From assembly GCF_017811155.1 (NCBI RefSeq), contig NZ_JACVCV010000008.1, forward strand, positions 1 through 64,000: a DNA stretch of 64,000 nt, written 5' to 3'. This DNA comes from Lunatimonas salinarum. GTDB lineage: Bacteria; Bacteroidota; Bacteroidia; Cytophagales; Cyclobacteriaceae. Below the pieces are notes generated by a model, which had not been told where the DNA came from, searched no databases, and saw only the letters and a list, made by a program, of their open reading frames with translations. Both the position numbers and the translations under genes were made by a program. Shown here one piece after another: positions 42,013 to 52,263 of this stretch; position 1 is the first letter of the stretch; each line of letters starts with the position of its first letter.

Positions 42013-45000
42013 TTATTTCTTGCGCTTGATTTCTTCCATTTTGTAGCCTTCAAAGGTATCACCGACCTGTATGTCGTTAAACCCTTTGATGGAAACCCCG
42101 CATTCATAGCCGGACCTTACTTCGGAAACATCGTCCTTAAATCGCTTCAACTGATCGATATCTCCATCGTGGATTACGATTCCATCCCGAATCACGCGGA
42201 TCTTATTTTTTCGGTTCATCACCCCGTTGGTGACATAACAACCTGCCACTGTACCGATTTTGGAGATTTTGAATACCTCACGAACCTCAATATTTCCGGT
42301 GATCACTTCTTCAAACTCAGGCTCCAACATACCTTCAATGGCATCCTTGATCTGATTGATGGCGTCGTAAATAACCGAATAGTGTCGGATCTCGATCTCT
42401 TCCTGCTCGGCAAGTTTCTTTGCATTCGCTGATGGCCGCACTTGGAAGCCGAGGATGATGGCGTCCGAAGCAGAAGCGAGGAGTACATCCGACTCGGAAA
42501 TTTGACCAACCCCTTGATGGATGATGTTCACACTTACCTCGTCTTTGGAAAGCTTGAGCAAAGAGTCCGAAAGGGCTTCCACCGATCCGTCCACGTCACC
42601 CTTGATGATGATGTTAAGCTCCTTAAAGCTTCCGATGGCCAGTCGTCTACCGATTTCATCCAGCGTGATGTGCTTTTTAGTGCGAAGGCTTTGCTCCCGC
42701 TGTATCTGTTCCCTAGAGTTGGCGATTTCCCTGGCTTCACGCTCGGTATCATACACCTTAAAGATGTCACCTGCCTGTGGTGCTCCGCTCAGGCCAAGTA
42801 CCTGCACCGGGGTAGATGGACCTGCGGCCTCCACCTTTTTGCCCAAATGGTCAAACATGGCCTTCACACGGCCGTAATGCTGGCCTGCAAGGATCACATC
42901 CCCCACCTTGAGGGTACCTGCTTGTACCATGATGGTGGATACATAGCCTCGTCCCTTATCGAGGGAAGCCTCCACGACTGTACCCACGGCATTTTTATCT
43001 GGATTGGCTTTAAGCTCCAAGATTTCTGCTTCCAGTAGCACTTTTTCCAGCAGCTCATCAATGCCCAAACCGGTCTTGGCCGAGATTTCCTGGGATTGGT
43101 ACTTACCACCCCAATCTTCCACCAACAGGTTCATATTGGCCAACTCCTCTTTTATTTTGTTGGGGTTAGCGTTTGGCTTATCCACTTTGTTGATGGCAAA
43201 GATCATCGGTACGCCGGCAACCTGTGCGTGGTTGATCGCCTCCTTGGTCTGCGGCATCACGTTGTCGTCCGCGGCAATGACGATGATGGCTACGTCGGTG
43301 ATCTTGGCACCCCTGGCCCGCATGGCCGTAAAGGCTTCGTGACCCGGTGTATCCAAAAACGCAATTTTATGTCCTGTGTTGGTCATCACATCGTATGCCC
43401 CGATGTGCTGCGTGATACCTCCGGCCTCCCCATGGGTTACCTTGGCCCTTCGGATGTAATCAAGAAGGGATGTTTTTCCGTGGTCTACGTGCCCCATGAT
43501 GGTTACAATGGGTGCTCGCTCTTCGAGTTCCTCGGGAGAATCCTGAGCCACGATGACATTTTCTTCCTCGTCTGCTTTGGTGAACTCCACGTCGTAGTTA
43601 AATTCATCTGCAATGATAGTGATAGCTTCCGCATCCAAACGCTGATTGATGGATACGAACATACCTAGGGACATGCAGACGGAGATCACTTCGTTGACCG
43701 ACACGTCCATAAGGGATGCAAGGTCGTTTGCAGAGATAAACTCCGTGACTTTTAGTATACGTGAATCCTCTATATATTCCTCTACCTCCTTATTGCGCTC
43801 CATGCGCTTATCCCGCCGGTTTTTACCTTTGCCGCCACCTTTGGATCCTCCTTGTAGGCGGGCAAGCGTTTGCTTGATCTGCTCTTGGATTTCCTTTTGG
43901 GTAGGTTCTGCCTTTTGGAATCTGCTGGCACCGGCCGCACCTCGTGGCGCGGGACGATTCGCAGGCCCTCGATTGCCGCCTTGGGAGGGCTTCCTGGCAC
44001 CTGCGGCACCTCTTGCTTGCGAAGCATCACCTGGAGCCGCGGCCTCGCCGGGCTTTTGCCGCTGATCGATGCGTTTTCTGGGGCGCTTCTTCTTGTCCTT
44101 TGATCCCCGTTCGTCAGAGGACGCCACGGGCTTGGACTTTTTCTTCGGCTTATCGACGGGCAATTCAATCTTGCCCAATACGGTCAGTCCCTTCAGGGAA
44201 TCGGCCTTTGCCGAGATCACCTCTTCTGTTTTGTTTGCTTTCTCTGATGGATTCACAGGGGTATTCGATTCTCCATCAGAGGGCTGCTCCGCCTGTTGGA
44301 CTGGAGATTCTTTTGGAGTGGCTGGCGTTTCCTTGGGTTCCGGCGCTGATTTTTCCGCGGGTGTTGGAGCTGCGGGTTTTTCCGCAGCAGGCGGCGCTAC
44401 CGGAGCGGCTTTTGGGGGTTCGGGCTGTTTGGGCGGTTCGGGCTTGGCCGGTGCTGATGCTACCTTAGGTGCACTTGGTGCTTCCACTTTAGGTTCTGGC
44501 GCTTCAACCTTCGGTGCCACTGGGGCAGAAGGAGCTGGGGCGCTTTCGACCTTCGGCTTTTCAGTCGGCTTCTTCGCATCTAAATCAATCTTCCCAACCA
44601 CTTTGATGCCCGGCAATTTGGGGGCATCGGTAGGAACTTTCGCTGCATCTTCCTTACTGGCAATAGGCTGGGCCGGTTCAGGCTGTTTTTCCACCTTTTC
44701 AACCGGCTTGTCAGGCAACTCCTGCTTCTTGGGGGTTTCGGGCTCAAGCTCAGATTCGGCCTTGATCACGATATTCTCTCCGTGGCGTTTACCAATAGAT
44801 AGATGAGCGGCCTCCTCTTTATCTTGGGCAGAGGACTTGAACTCCTTGGCGAGCATATTGAAATGCTCCAAGCTAATTTTGGAGTTTGGATTCCCTTCTA
44901 CCTCAAAGCCTTTTTTTGCCATAGACTCCACGATGGTCGAAATACCCACGTTGAGTTTTCTGGCAACTTGGCCCAATCGCATCATTTTTTCTTCTGACAT
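42013..45000 (-). CDS. infB: Translation initiation factor IF-2
   Basis: 995 aa GTPase that brings fMet-tRNA to the 30S subunit. The N-terminal IF2_N domain ([29 protein letters not shown]) is followed by a long Pro/Ala/Lys/Glu-rich linker (about 90-370). A basic segment and second IF2_N ([35 protein letters not shown]) come next. The GTPase motifs are [15 protein letters not shown] (G1), [10 protein letters not shown] (G2), [12 protein letters not shown] (G3) and [10 protein letters not shown] (G4). Domains II-IV end with [13 protein letters not shown]. The length is typical of Bacteroidota IF-2. It lies 71 bp after nusA. Confidence 0.98.
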   Translation of the reverse strand: MSEEKMMRLGQVARKLNVGISTIVESMAKKGFEVEGNPNSKISLEHFNMLAKEFKSSAQDKEEAAHLSIGKRHGENIVIKAESELEPETPKKQELPDKPVEKVEKQPEPAQPIASKEDAAKVPTDAPKLPGIKVVGKIDLDAKKPTEKPKVESAPAPSAPVAPKVEAPEPKVEAPSAPKVASAPAKPEPPKQPEPPKAAPVAPPAAEKPAAPTPAEKSAPEPKETPATPKESPVQQAEQPSDGESNTPVNPSEKANKTEEVISAKADSLKGLTVLGKIELPVDKPKKKSKPVASSDERGSKDKKKRPRKRIDQRQKPGEAAAPGDASQARGAAGARKPSQGGNRGPANRPAPRGAAGASRFQKAEPTQKEIQEQIKQTLARLQGGSKGGGKGKNRRDKRMERNKEVEEYIEDSRILKVTEFISANDLASLMDVSVNEVISVCMSLGMFVSINQRLDAEAITIIADEFNYDVEFTKADEEENVIVAQDSPEELEERAPIVTIMGHVDHGKTSLLDYIRRAKVTHGEAGGITQHIGAYDVMTNTGHKIAFLDTPGHEAFTAMRARGAKITDVAIIVIAADDNVMPQTKEAINHAQVAGVPMIFAINKVDKPNANPNKIKEELANMNLLVEDWGGKYQSQEISAKTGLGIDELLEKVLLEAEILELKANPDKNAVGTVVEASLDKGRGYVSTIMVQAGTLKVGDVILAGQHYGRVKAMFDHLGKKVEAAGPSTPVQVLGLSGAPQAGDIFKVYDTEREAREIANSREQIQREQSLRTKKHITLDEIGRRLAIGSFKELNIIIKGDVDGSVEALSDSLLKLSKDEVSVNIIHQGVGQISESDVLLASASDAIILGFQVRPSANAKKLAEQEEIEIRHYSVIYDAINQIKDAIEGMLEPEFEEVITGNIEVREVFKISKIGTVAGCYVTNGVMNRKNKIRVIRDGIVIHDGDIDQLKRFKDDVSEVRSGYECGVSIKGFNDIQVGDTFEGYKMEEIKRKK

Positions 45001-45071
45001 ACGCTAAACCTATTCCTAATAATTTTAATGTTCTGCAAATATAACCCCGAAAGCGAATATTCTATGGGATT

Positions 45072-46319
45072 TTATTGCTCAAATTCTTGTTTTAATATCC
45101 GGAAGACCTCGTCGATCGTCTCTTCTTCCAGCTCGGTTCTTCGGATCAAGTCTTCTTTGGTCAGCGCCAACACACTCTTAGCAGTGTCTAAGCCTGTCTT
45201 CTTGAATTCCAAAATAACCCACTCTTCGATTTCATCAGAAAACTCGGACAAGTCCACGTCTTCCTCCTCCTCAAAGTCCGACAGCTCTCTAAACACATCA
45301 ATCTCGTAACCAACCAGTCTGCTGGCAAGCCGGATGTTGAATCCCCCCTTTCCGATGGCCAATGATACTTGGTCAGGCTTCAGAAATACGGAGATACGCT
45401 TTCGCTCTTCATCTACCTGAATGGACGATACCTTGGCTGGACTCAATGCCCGTGTCACATACAAGTCCAAGTTCTCGGTATAGTTGATTACATCGATGTT
45501 CTCATTTTGCAACTCCCTCACTACGGCATGAATCCTGCTTCCCTTCATCCCCACACAGGCACCTACCGGGTCGATGCGGTCGTCATAGGACTCCACGGCT
45601 ACCTTGGCACGCTCTCCGGGTTCGCGAACGATCTTTTTGATGGTGATCAGCCCATCGTACACTTCCGGCACCTCATTTTCAAAGAGACGCTCCAAAAAGA
45701 TCGGTGAGGTCCTAGAAAGGATGATGCGCGGGTTGCCGTTGATCATTTCCACTTTGTGCACAATCGCGCGAACCATGTCTCCTTTTCGGAACCGGTCTTT
45801 GGGAATCTGCTCGCCCTTGGGCAGGATCAGCTCGTTGCCCTCTCCATCCATCAGCAAGGTCTCCCTGCCGAGTATCTGATATACTTCCGCATTGATAATC
45901 TCTCCCGCCAACTCCTCATAATGCTGGAAAAGGATGTCTTTTTCCAAATCCTTTATGCGCTGAATCAGCGTTTGCCGAGCCATCATTACCGCCCTGCGTC
46001 CAAAGTCTTCCAGTTCAATCCGCTCGTAGGTTTCTTCTCCGATCTCAAAATCGGGCTCTATTTTTCTGGCTTCCGAAAGGCTGATTTTATCGTAATCCCA
46101 GATATCTTCCGAATCGTCATCGACAATTTCACGGATCCGAACAATCTCCAAATCACCTTTGTCTGCGTTGATGATGACGTCAAAGTTTTCGTCTGTCTCG
46201 TACTTCTTCCGAATCATGGCCCTGAATACGTCCTCTAAAATCCGGATCATGGTGGGTCGGTCCACGTTTTTGGACCTTGCAAACTCCGCAAACGACTCAA
46301 TTAAAACTTTAGCATCCAT
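45072..46319 (-). CDS. nusA: Transcription termination/antitermination factor NusA
   Basis: 415 aa. The N-terminal RNA polymerase-binding domain (MDAKVLIESFAEFARSKNVDRPTMIRILEDVFRAMI) is followed by S1 (about 135-200) and KH1/KH2 domains with EVYDGLITIKKIVREPGERAKVAVES, DPVGACVGMKGSRIHAVVREL and SLAIGKGGFNIRLASRLVG. A short acidic C-terminus (DFEEEEDVDLSEF) with a helix-hairpin-helix-like end (LTKEDLIRRTELEEETIDEVFRIL) replaces the tandem AR repeats of E. coli NusA. It starts 5 bp after rimP. Confidence 0.98.
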   Translation of the reverse strand: MDAKVLIESFAEFARSKNVDRPTMIRILEDVFRAMIRKKYETDENFDVIINADKGDLEIVRIREIVDDDSEDIWDYDKISLSEARKIEPDFEIGEETYERIELEDFGRRAVMMARQTLIQRIKDLEKDILFQHYEELAGEIINAEVYQILGRETLLMDGEGNELILPKGEQIPKDRFRKGDMVRAIVHKVEMINGNPRIILSRTSPIFLERLFENEVPEVYDGLITIKKIVREPGERAKVAVESYDDRIDPVGACVGMKGSRIHAVVRELQNENIDVINYTENLDLYVTRALSPAKVSSIQVDEERKRISVFLKPDQVSLAIGKGGFNIRLASRLVGYEIDVFRELSDFEEEEDVDLSEFSDEIEEWVILEFKKTGLDTAKSVLALTKEDLIRRTELEEETIDEVFRILKQEFEQ

Positions 46320-46324
46320 TGTTT

Positions 46325-46795
46325 TTATTTAAAAGAAACCAATACTGTTGACTTTTTTATCTGATCAAAGGAGATGGAAACCTCCTCTTCCGTTGCCTTT
46401 TTACCTTTTTCCTTCCGCTTGACGACCAATACAATACCGATCTGACCCACTTCCTTCAGTACTCCCTCCAAAACCTCGCCAGAATCTCGATGCACCTTCA
46501 GGTTTCTTCCCTGGTTTTTACTGTACTGCCTTCTGGAGCTAAGTGGGTAATCCACGCCCGGAGAGGAAACTTCAATCGTGTAGGCGTCTGCAATCAGCTC
46601 CTTTGCTTCGATTTCGTCCGAAACCTGCCGGCTTACCTTGGCACAACTGTCGATGTTTAACCCCTGATCTGCATCAATCAGAATGTTCAGCACCTTCTTG
46701 TATCCCACTTGGTTCACTTTTACTTCTACCACAAAATGGGAATCATCCGGCAAATGCTTTTCTACAATCTCAGCAATAGTCTGTTCCAATTCCAT
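46325..46795 (-). CDS. rimP: Ribosome maturation factor RimP
   Basis: 156 aa; helps mature the 30S subunit. The N-terminal domain (HFVVEVKVNQVGYKKVLNILIDADQGLNIDSCAKVSRQVSDEIEA, then YTIEVSSPGVDYPL) carries the family signature, and the C-terminal SH3-like part has NLKVHRDSGEVLEGVLKEVGQIGIVL. It is the first gene of rimP-nusA-infB, 5 bp before nusA, the common bacterial order. Confidence 0.96.
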   Translation of the reverse strand: MELEQTIAEIVEKHLPDDSHFVVEVKVNQVGYKKVLNILIDADQGLNIDSCAKVSRQVSDEIEAKELIADAYTIEVSSPGVDYPLSSRRQYSKNQGRNLKVHRDSGEVLEGVLKEVGQIGIVLVVKRKEKGKKATEEEVSISFDQIKKSTVLVSFK

Positions 46796-46844
46796 TTTTA
46801 ATCCCTCAGAGAGTGCCCCTTATCTGTTTTCAAGTCCTAAACGA

Positions 46845-46869
46845 AAGAGGGGACGCTGCGTCCCCTCTT
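46845..46869 (-). promoter_or_regulatory. Strong leader hairpin of the rimP-nusA-infB operon
   Basis: AAGAGGGGACG (46845-46855) pairs perfectly with CGTCCCCTCTT (46859-46869) around CTG, giving an 11-bp stem. On the minus strand it is followed by TCGTTT, so it resembles a terminator. It lies 50 bp upstream of rimP and downstream of a -7-like TACCTTTG (46898-46891), that is, inside the likely leader. An attenuator controlling the operon is a reasonable inference. Confidence 0.65.
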
Positions 46870-46948
46870 GGCTTAATGTCATATACGATACAAAGGTAAT
46901 AAAATTATTTTCCTAAAAAAAGTATTGAAAGTTTGATAAATTTGCGGA

Positions 46949-48442
46949 ATGCGATTACACGACCTCAAACTATTCAACACACTCACCCGCCAAAAAGAAA
47001 AATTTGAACCGCTCAGCCCGCCCCGTGTGGGAATGTATGTCTGTGGACCCACCGTATATGGCGATGCACACCTGGGCCATGCCCGTGCCGCCGTGTCCTT
47101 TGATGTGGTATACCGATACCTTACATTTTTGGGTTACAAAGTACGCTACGTTCGAAACATCACCGACGTAGGCCATCTGGAAGCGGATTCGGATGATGGA
47201 GAGGATAAAATCGCCAAAAAAGCCAAACTGGAACAACTGGAACCCATGGAGGTAGTACAGCATTATGCGGAGTCCTACCACCGGGACATGGAGTTACTAA
47301 ATACGCGGAAACCGAGCATAGAACCCCGCGCCACGGGCCATATTCCCGAGCAAATCCAACTCGTGGAAGACATCTTAAGCCAAGGGCTGGCTTACGAAGA
47401 AAACGGCAGCGTCTACTTCGACGTGTTAAAGTACAACGAAGGCACAAAATACGGACGCCTTTCCGGGCGCGTAATCGAAGAGCTTGTCAGCGGCAGCAGG
47501 GACTTGGACGGTCAGTCAGAGAAACGAAACGCCTTAGACTTTGCCCTTTGGAAAAAAGCAGCACCTGAACACCTCATGAAATGGCCTTCTCCCTGGAGCT
47601 TGGGCTTTCCCGGTTGGCATTTGGAATGTACGGCCATGTCCAGCAAATACCTGGGCCAGCATTTTGACATACACGGAGGGGGCATGGACTTGATGTTTCC
47701 CCATCACGAGTGCGAGATTGCACAGGGCAATGCCTGCAACCATCAGGATCCTGCCAAGTATTGGCTGCACAACAACATGATTACCATCAATGGACAAAAA
47801 ATGGGCAAGTCCCTTGGTAACTTCATTACCCTGCAGCAGCTCTTCCAAGGGGATCATCCGGTGCTGGAGCAGGCCTACAGCCCCATGACCATCCGGTATT
47901 TTATTCTGACCGCCCATTACCGGTCTACGCTGGATTTTTCCAACCAAGCCCTGCAAGCGGCGCAGAAAGGTTACAAGAAGCTCATCAATGGATTCCGTAT
48001 TTCGGGCATGTTGACCTACACAGAGGAATCAGGTGTATCCATCGATGAAAATCAAATCGAGCAGGCGAAGAAAAGTATCCAAGCGGCTTATGCCGCCATG
48101 GATGACGATTTCAATACCGCACAGGCGATAGGCCACCTTTTTAACCTCCTGAAAAAAATCAACAGCATGTATACCGGACAGCTCTCTCCGTCCGTTTTTG
48201 GCAAGGAGGTGTTCGATCAAATGATCTCCACTTTCCGTTCCTTTGTGACGGAAATCCTGGGTCTGGTGGAAGAAAAGATGGACGCACAGGAACAGCTCCT
48301 CAAATTACTGCTGGACCTTTATCAGGAAGCAAAAGTACAAAGAGACTATCGCAGGGTGGATGAAATCAGGGCAAATCTGAAGAGCCTGGGCATCATCGTA
48401 AAAGACATGAAAAACAAAATTGACTGGGCTTATGAAGAATAG
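46949..48442 (+). CDS. cysS: Cysteinyl-tRNA synthetase
   Basis: 497 aa class I synthetase that charges tRNA-Cys. Motifs are MYVCGPTVYGDAHLGHARAAVSFDVVYRYL (HIGH-like HLGH and zinc Cys), VRNITDVG, WHLECTAMSSKYLG and FDIHGGGMDLMFPHHECEIAQ (zinc-binding Cys/His/Glu), and KMGKSLGNF as the KMSKS loop. The C-terminal helical anticodon domain is complete. TAAATTTG at 46937-46944 lies only 5 nt upstream of the ATG, so a leaderless or very short-leader transcript is possible but unproven. Confidence 0.98.
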   Translation: MRLHDLKLFNTLTRQKEKFEPLSPPRVGMYVCGPTVYGDAHLGHARAAVSFDVVYRYLTFLGYKVRYVRNITDVGHLEADSDDGEDKIAKKAKLEQLEPMEVVQHYAESYHRDMELLNTRKPSIEPRATGHIPEQIQLVEDILSQGLAYEENGSVYFDVLKYNEGTKYGRLSGRVIEELVSGSRDLDGQSEKRNALDFALWKKAAPEHLMKWPSPWSLGFPGWHLECTAMSSKYLGQHFDIHGGGMDLMFPHHECEIAQGNACNHQDPAKYWLHNNMITINGQKMGKSLGNFITLQQLFQGDHPVLEQAYSPMTIRYFILTAHYRSTLDFSNQALQAAQKGYKKLINGFRISGMLTYTEESGVSIDENQIEQAKKSIQAAYAAMDDDFNTAQAIGHLFNLLKKINSMYTGQLSPSVFGKEVFDQMISTFRSFVTEILGLVEEKMDAQEQLLKLLLDLYQEAKVQRDYRRVDEIRANLKSLGIIVKDMKNKIDWAYEE

Positions 48443-49418
48443 AGGATGGACTCTTATAGTCCTGCTGCTCTTATTAGTAGCCTGCGAAAAATCTGCCAAC
48501 CGGGAGTCGATCGAAACAGCTGCGGCTACCTATAACGAATCCATTCCGGATTTCTTTGCGGATTCCGCCTATGCGTATATTCAAAAGCAAGTGGAATTTG
48601 GGCCCCGGGTACCCAATACGCCGGGCCATGCACAAACCGCCGACTGGCTGGTGGGCAAATTCGAATCCTTTGGCTTAACTGTGGAAAGGCAGGAATTCAC
48701 CGTCAAAACCTACGATGGCCTGGACTGGAACCTCACGAATATCATTGCCTCCTTTCAGCCGCAGGCATCTAAGCGCATCCTGATTGCCGCCCACTGGGAT
48801 ACCCGACGTATGGCAGACAAAGATTCAGACCGGATAAACGAACCCATAGACGGGGCAAACGACGGCGGCAGCGGCGTGGGCGTCATCTTAGAGCTTGCCC
48901 GGACGCTAAGTCTCACCCAACTGCCCCCGAGTGTAGGTGTTGACTTCATCCTCTTTGACGGAGAAGACGACGGCGAGCCGGAGTTTTCCCGCCGAAGAAA
49001 CACCAATGAAATCTGGTGGTGCCTGGGCTCCCAGCATTGGTCCAAGACTCCGCATAAAGCCGGTTACAGCGCCTATTTTGGAATTCTCTTGGATATGGTA
49101 GGTGGAAAAGGTGCCCGCTTTCATAAAGAAGGGTATTCAATCCACTATGCCAAAAATGTCGTGGATAAGGTGTGGAGCTACGCGCATCACCTAGGACACG
49201 GAGACTTTTTCATCATGCGTCAGACAGAGGCCATCACTGATGACCATCTGTTTGTCAATAAGGACGCCAACATCCCCATGATTAACATCATCGAGTACAG
49301 TCCCGACTATGGATTTGGACACTATCACCATACCCATGCAGATAACATGGAACTGATCGATCGAAAAACCTTGCAAGTGGTGGGAGAAACGGTGCTCTTT
49401 ACACTTTATCAGGAGTAA
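48432..49418 (+). CDS. M28/glutaminyl-cyclase-like zinc lipoprotein
   Basis: 328 aa from the ATG at 48432 (MKNRGWTLIVLLLLLVAC, lipobox Cys). The start overlaps the cysS stop by 11 bp. The M28 fold is clear: PNTPGHAQTADWLVGKFES, RILIAAHWDTR (His ligand), INEPIDGANDGGSGVGVILELA (bridging Asp), VDFILFDGEDDGEP (Glu-Asp), AYFGILLDMVGGKGA (Asp) and FGHYHHTHADNMELID (His). This motif set and length fit bacterial glutaminyl-peptide cyclotransferases, which form N-terminal pyroglutamate, as well as aminopeptidases. The lipid anchor places it in the envelope. Confidence 0.88.
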   Translation: MKNRGWTLIVLLLLLVACEKSANRESIETAAATYNESIPDFFADSAYAYIQKQVEFGPRVPNTPGHAQTADWLVGKFESFGLTVERQEFTVKTYDGLDWNLTNIIASFQPQASKRILIAAHWDTRRMADKDSDRINEPIDGANDGGSGVGVILELARTLSLTQLPPSVGVDFILFDGEDDGEPEFSRRRNTNEIWWCLGSQHWSKTPHKAGYSAYFGILLDMVGGKGARFHKEGYSIHYAKNVVDKVWSYAHHLGHGDFFIMRQTEAITDDHLFVNKDANIPMINIIEYSPDYGFGHYHHTHADNMELIDRKTLQVVGETVLFTLYQE

Positions 49419-49438
49419 CCCGCTGCCTTCCAAACCCA

Positions 49439-50596
49439 ATGACCATGATCATCAACCAAGTTCAAAATGAATTTAAGCGACTTTTTGGAGGCGACCCGCT
49501 GGTAATAGCCTCGCCGGGCCGAATCAATTTGATCGGAGAACATACCGACTACAACGAAGGGTTTGTCCTGCCGGCGGCCATTGACAAGGCCATCTTTTTA
49601 GGATTTGCCAAAAACGGCACGCGTTCTTGTAGGGTGTATAGCCTGGATTACCAGGCCATGGACTCCTTTTCACTCAATGAACTCGTACCCCGTGAGAGCG
49701 GATGGATCAATTTTATCATGGGTGTGACTGCCCAATTGCTGCGGGCAGGTTATCCCATCGAAGGATTTGACTGTGTATTTGGCGGGGATATACCCATTGG
49801 TGCGGGATTATCTTCCTCTGCCGCACTTGAAAACGGCGTAGGAATGGGCCTTTCAGAACTCTTTTCCTTAAATATTCCAAAACTGGAGCTGGTCCACCTC
49901 TCTCAAAAAGCAGAGCATGAGTTTGCCGGCGTAAAATGTGGGATCATGGACATGTTTGCCTCCATGATGGGCAGAAGTGGCCATGCGCTGCGCCTAGACT
50001 GCCGAAGCCTCGAATTTGCCTATTTCCCCTTATCCCTCGGCGCATATGAACTGGTACTTTTGGACACGAGGGTAGCGCATTCCCTTGGAGACTCCGCCTA
50101 TAACACCCGAAGAGAAGAATGCCAAACCGGTGTCGACACGGTCCGTGCCCATTTCCCTGAAGTGAGTAGTCTACGGGACGTGACCATGGATATGTTGCAA
50201 TCGGTCAGGCAGGAACTATCCGATGTCGTCTTCGATCGCTGTCACTATGTCATTTCCGAAAATCAGCGGTTGCTAAATAGCTGCAAAGCGCTGGAAGCCG
50301 GCGACCTCGCTTCGTTTGGCGAAGCGATGTATGCATCTCATCGCGGTTTGTCCCAGCAATACGAAGTAAGCTGCGATGAATTGGACTTCCTGGTGGCCTA
50401 TACGATCGATCGCACCGAAGTACTGGGGGCAAGGATGATGGGGGGTGGATTTGGCGGATGCACCATTAATTTGATCGCCTCCGATCGGGTAGATACCGTG
50501 CTTGCCGAGATCTCCCAAGCCTATCAGGAGGCCTTTGGGATTCAATTAAAACCCTATCGGGTCACTATCTCCGAAGGAACACGCCGGATTTATTGA
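49439..50596 (+). CDS. galK: Galactokinase
   Basis: 385 aa GHMP kinase; phosphorylates galactose to galactose-1-phosphate (Leloir pathway). The signature SPGRINLIGEHTDYNEGFVLPAAID is at the N-terminus, the ATP loop is IPIGAGLSSSAALENG and the catalytic-base region is GIMDMFASMMGRSGHALRLDCRS. GARMMGGGFGGCTINL is GHMP motif 3. The full family length is present. It starts 20 bp after the M28-like gene on the same strand, so they may be co-transcribed; no galT or galE is adjacent. Confidence 0.97.
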   Translation: MTMIINQVQNEFKRLFGGDPLVIASPGRINLIGEHTDYNEGFVLPAAIDKAIFLGFAKNGTRSCRVYSLDYQAMDSFSLNELVPRESGWINFIMGVTAQLLRAGYPIEGFDCVFGGDIPIGAGLSSSAALENGVGMGLSELFSLNIPKLELVHLSQKAEHEFAGVKCGIMDMFASMMGRSGHALRLDCRSLEFAYFPLSLGAYELVLLDTRVAHSLGDSAYNTRREECQTGVDTVRAHFPEVSSLRDVTMDMLQSVRQELSDVVFDRCHYVISENQRLLNSCKALEAGDLASFGEAMYASHRGLSQQYEVSCDELDFLVAYTIDRTEVLGARMMGGGFGGCTINLIASDRVDTVLAEISQAYQEAFGIQLKPYRVTISEGTRRIY

Positions 50597-50710
50597 TCCG
50601 ACTACGCATTCCGGGAGACGAAGTAGGTGGCGCACCGGAACTATCTGAGCAAAAATGCGGTTTGAATTTTGCGCAATTGAAAACCAATCGTGCGAATTGA
50701 GGTATCTTGT

Positions 50711-50741
50711 TTTGGATCGCGCAAATTTTCGTTTATCTTTC
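50711..50741 (+). promoter_or_regulatory. Bacteroidota-type promoter before the TPR gene
   Basis: TTTG (50711-50714), 19-nt spacer, TATCTTTC (50734-50741), one mismatch from TAnnTTTG at the last base. Transcription would start near 50748, about 90 nt before the GTG at 50838. Confidence 0.55.
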
Positions 50742-50837
50742 ATGTGTTTAAGGAATTTTCAAGCATAAGCTTTCGCATATCCTCCATGTACCAAGCAACG
50801 CCTCATTTCATTAACCACGGCATTAATCAGGGGCCCG

Positions 50838-51398
50838 GTGACAAAAAAAGTTAAAAAGGAGAAGGTTGTAGCCTTCATAAAACGCATCACCTTACTTGGA
50901 CGGGCCTCAAAAGGGGTTCTAACAGGGATCATTTTATTTTTGGGCGTCGTAGTATTTATCAATACGATGTGGCTGATGAGCTCTTGGTACCAAGTCCCTG
51001 ACCTATTTTCACAGTACTTTGAGCCGGAACAGGAGCTATCCGGCTATCACGCCGAAGCGTATGGTAGCTTTTTTGAACGGGCCATCGAGGCCTATCAATC
51101 CGGAAAATACGAAGACGCCATCACCCTCACCCGATCGGTGCTTGATGAACATCCGGACAGCGACACCTTGAAGTACTTACTGGGCACCTCCCATCTGGCG
51201 CTAAAGCAAGCGAAACCGGCCATTTACTACCTTCAAGGTGTAGTAAAAGACAGCAAATCCTCCTTACAGCCAAAGGCTCTTTGGAATCTGGGCTTGGCTT
51301 TCGTACTGGAAGGCGATCGGCGATCGGCTAAGGCTACATTGGAAAAAAGCAATCATCCCCGTGCAAAAGAACTGGCAAATGAACTAACGGATCCCTGA
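50838..51398 (+). CDS. Membrane-anchored TPR protein
   Basis: 186 aa from GTG at 50838. A basic N-terminus (TKKVKKEKVVAFIKRITLLGRASKG) precedes one membrane helix (about 27-48, VLTGIILFLGVVVFINTMWLM). The rest is helical with TPR-type repeats: FFERAIEAYQSGKYEDAITLTRSVLDEHPDSD and LKYLLGTSHLALKQAKPAIYYLQGVV and LWNLGLAFVLEGDRRSAKATLEKS. The type is common in Bacteroidota next to ECF sigma factor genes, but none is here. A 22-codon frame (50786-50854) overlaps the GTG across a run of seven A's; a one-base error or frameshift would move the start to 50786. Confidence 0.75.
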   Translation: MTKKVKKEKVVAFIKRITLLGRASKGVLTGIILFLGVVVFINTMWLMSSWYQVPDLFSQYFEPEQELSGYHAEAYGSFFERAIEAYQSGKYEDAITLTRSVLDEHPDSDTLKYLLGTSHLALKQAKPAIYYLQGVVKDSKSSLQPKALWNLGLAFVLEGDRRSAKATLEKSNHPRAKELANELTDP

Positions 51399-51448
51399 AC
51401 CGCTCGGGAGAGTTGTTGTGAAGCAAAAATAAATCTAGTATAAATCAA

Positions 51449-52105
51449 ATGCTCTTTCACATGAACATCGCAAACTCCTATTCCTCCTTTCGCAGGAGCT
51501 TCCCATTATATTTTTTTTTAGCAGTGCTAGGATTAGTTGCATCCTGTTCGGGTGAATCGGATGGGCCTACCCCGGCCTATCAGGTAGGAAACTTCACCGA
51601 TGATCGTGACGGTCAGGAATACCAATACGTGATCATTGGCAGTCAGACATGGATGGCTGAAAACCTCAATTACGAAACGCCCTTGAGCTCTTGCTACGAC
51701 AACGATCCTGCAAACTGCACCACCTACGGCCGTTTATACGATTGGTGGGATGCCATCGATGCCTGCCCCGAAGGGTGGCACCTGCCCACATTGGAAGAAT
51801 ATCAGGTACTCATTGACCGCTTTGGTGGAGTGGAGCAGGCCGGTGCGTCGCTGAAAGCCACTACCGGATGGGACGCACCAAACACCGGCGCAAACGACCT
51901 CTCCAGGTTTTCGGCACTACCGGGTGGCTCTTTGGTACAGAACCTGTTTGAAAGGCTGGGCCAGGAAGGGGAATATTGGACCGCTACACCGCTGACCACC
52001 AATTCGGCCGCTTTTGTACGGCTGCACTTTAACAGCACACAGGTAGAGACCACCCTGCAAAAATCCTTAAACCTAGGGGGATCTTGTAGGTGCGTGAAAG
52101 ACTAG
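51449..52105 (+). CDS. FISUMP-domain lipoprotein
   Basis: 218 aa. The signal ends in GLVASC (lipobox), so it is a surface or periplasmic lipoprotein. The body is a Fibrobacter succinogenes major paralogous domain: DRDGQEYQYVIIGSQTWMAENLNY, CTTYGRLYDWWDAIDACPEGWHLPTLEEYQVLID, FSALPGGS and EGEYWTATP and a final SCRCVKD. The family is common in Bacteroidota surface proteins; its biochemical role is unknown. No clear partner nearby. Confidence 0.9.
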   Translation: MLFHMNIANSYSSFRRSFPLYFFLAVLGLVASCSGESDGPTPAYQVGNFTDDRDGQEYQYVIIGSQTWMAENLNYETPLSSCYDNDPANCTTYGRLYDWWDAIDACPEGWHLPTLEEYQVLIDRFGGVEQAGASLKATTGWDAPNTGANDLSRFSALPGGSLVQNLFERLGQEGEYWTATPLTTNSAAFVRLHFNSTQVETTLQKSLNLGGSCRCVKD

Positions 52106-52263
52106 ATTTCCCCGCCGGTAGCAGGGTTTCTTTCCATTATCCTAATCCATTCGTGGCAAGACAAAGCCACTTACGACAAAACGCGACCATTTTGCCCTGT
52201 TCGCAGCCCATTGTCCCGGAAAAATCATTACCTTATGCGGCTTATTTTAAAACCCAAAAACGT

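Noticed and set aside
44069-44806. Long plus-strand frame opposite the infB linker
   Set aside because: Caused by the Pro/Ala/Lys-rich composition of the IF-2 linker on the other strand.
46937-46944. TAAATTTG as the cysS promoter -7 box
   Set aside because: No -33 TTG at the right spacing, and the box is only 5 nt from the ATG; left as a remark only.
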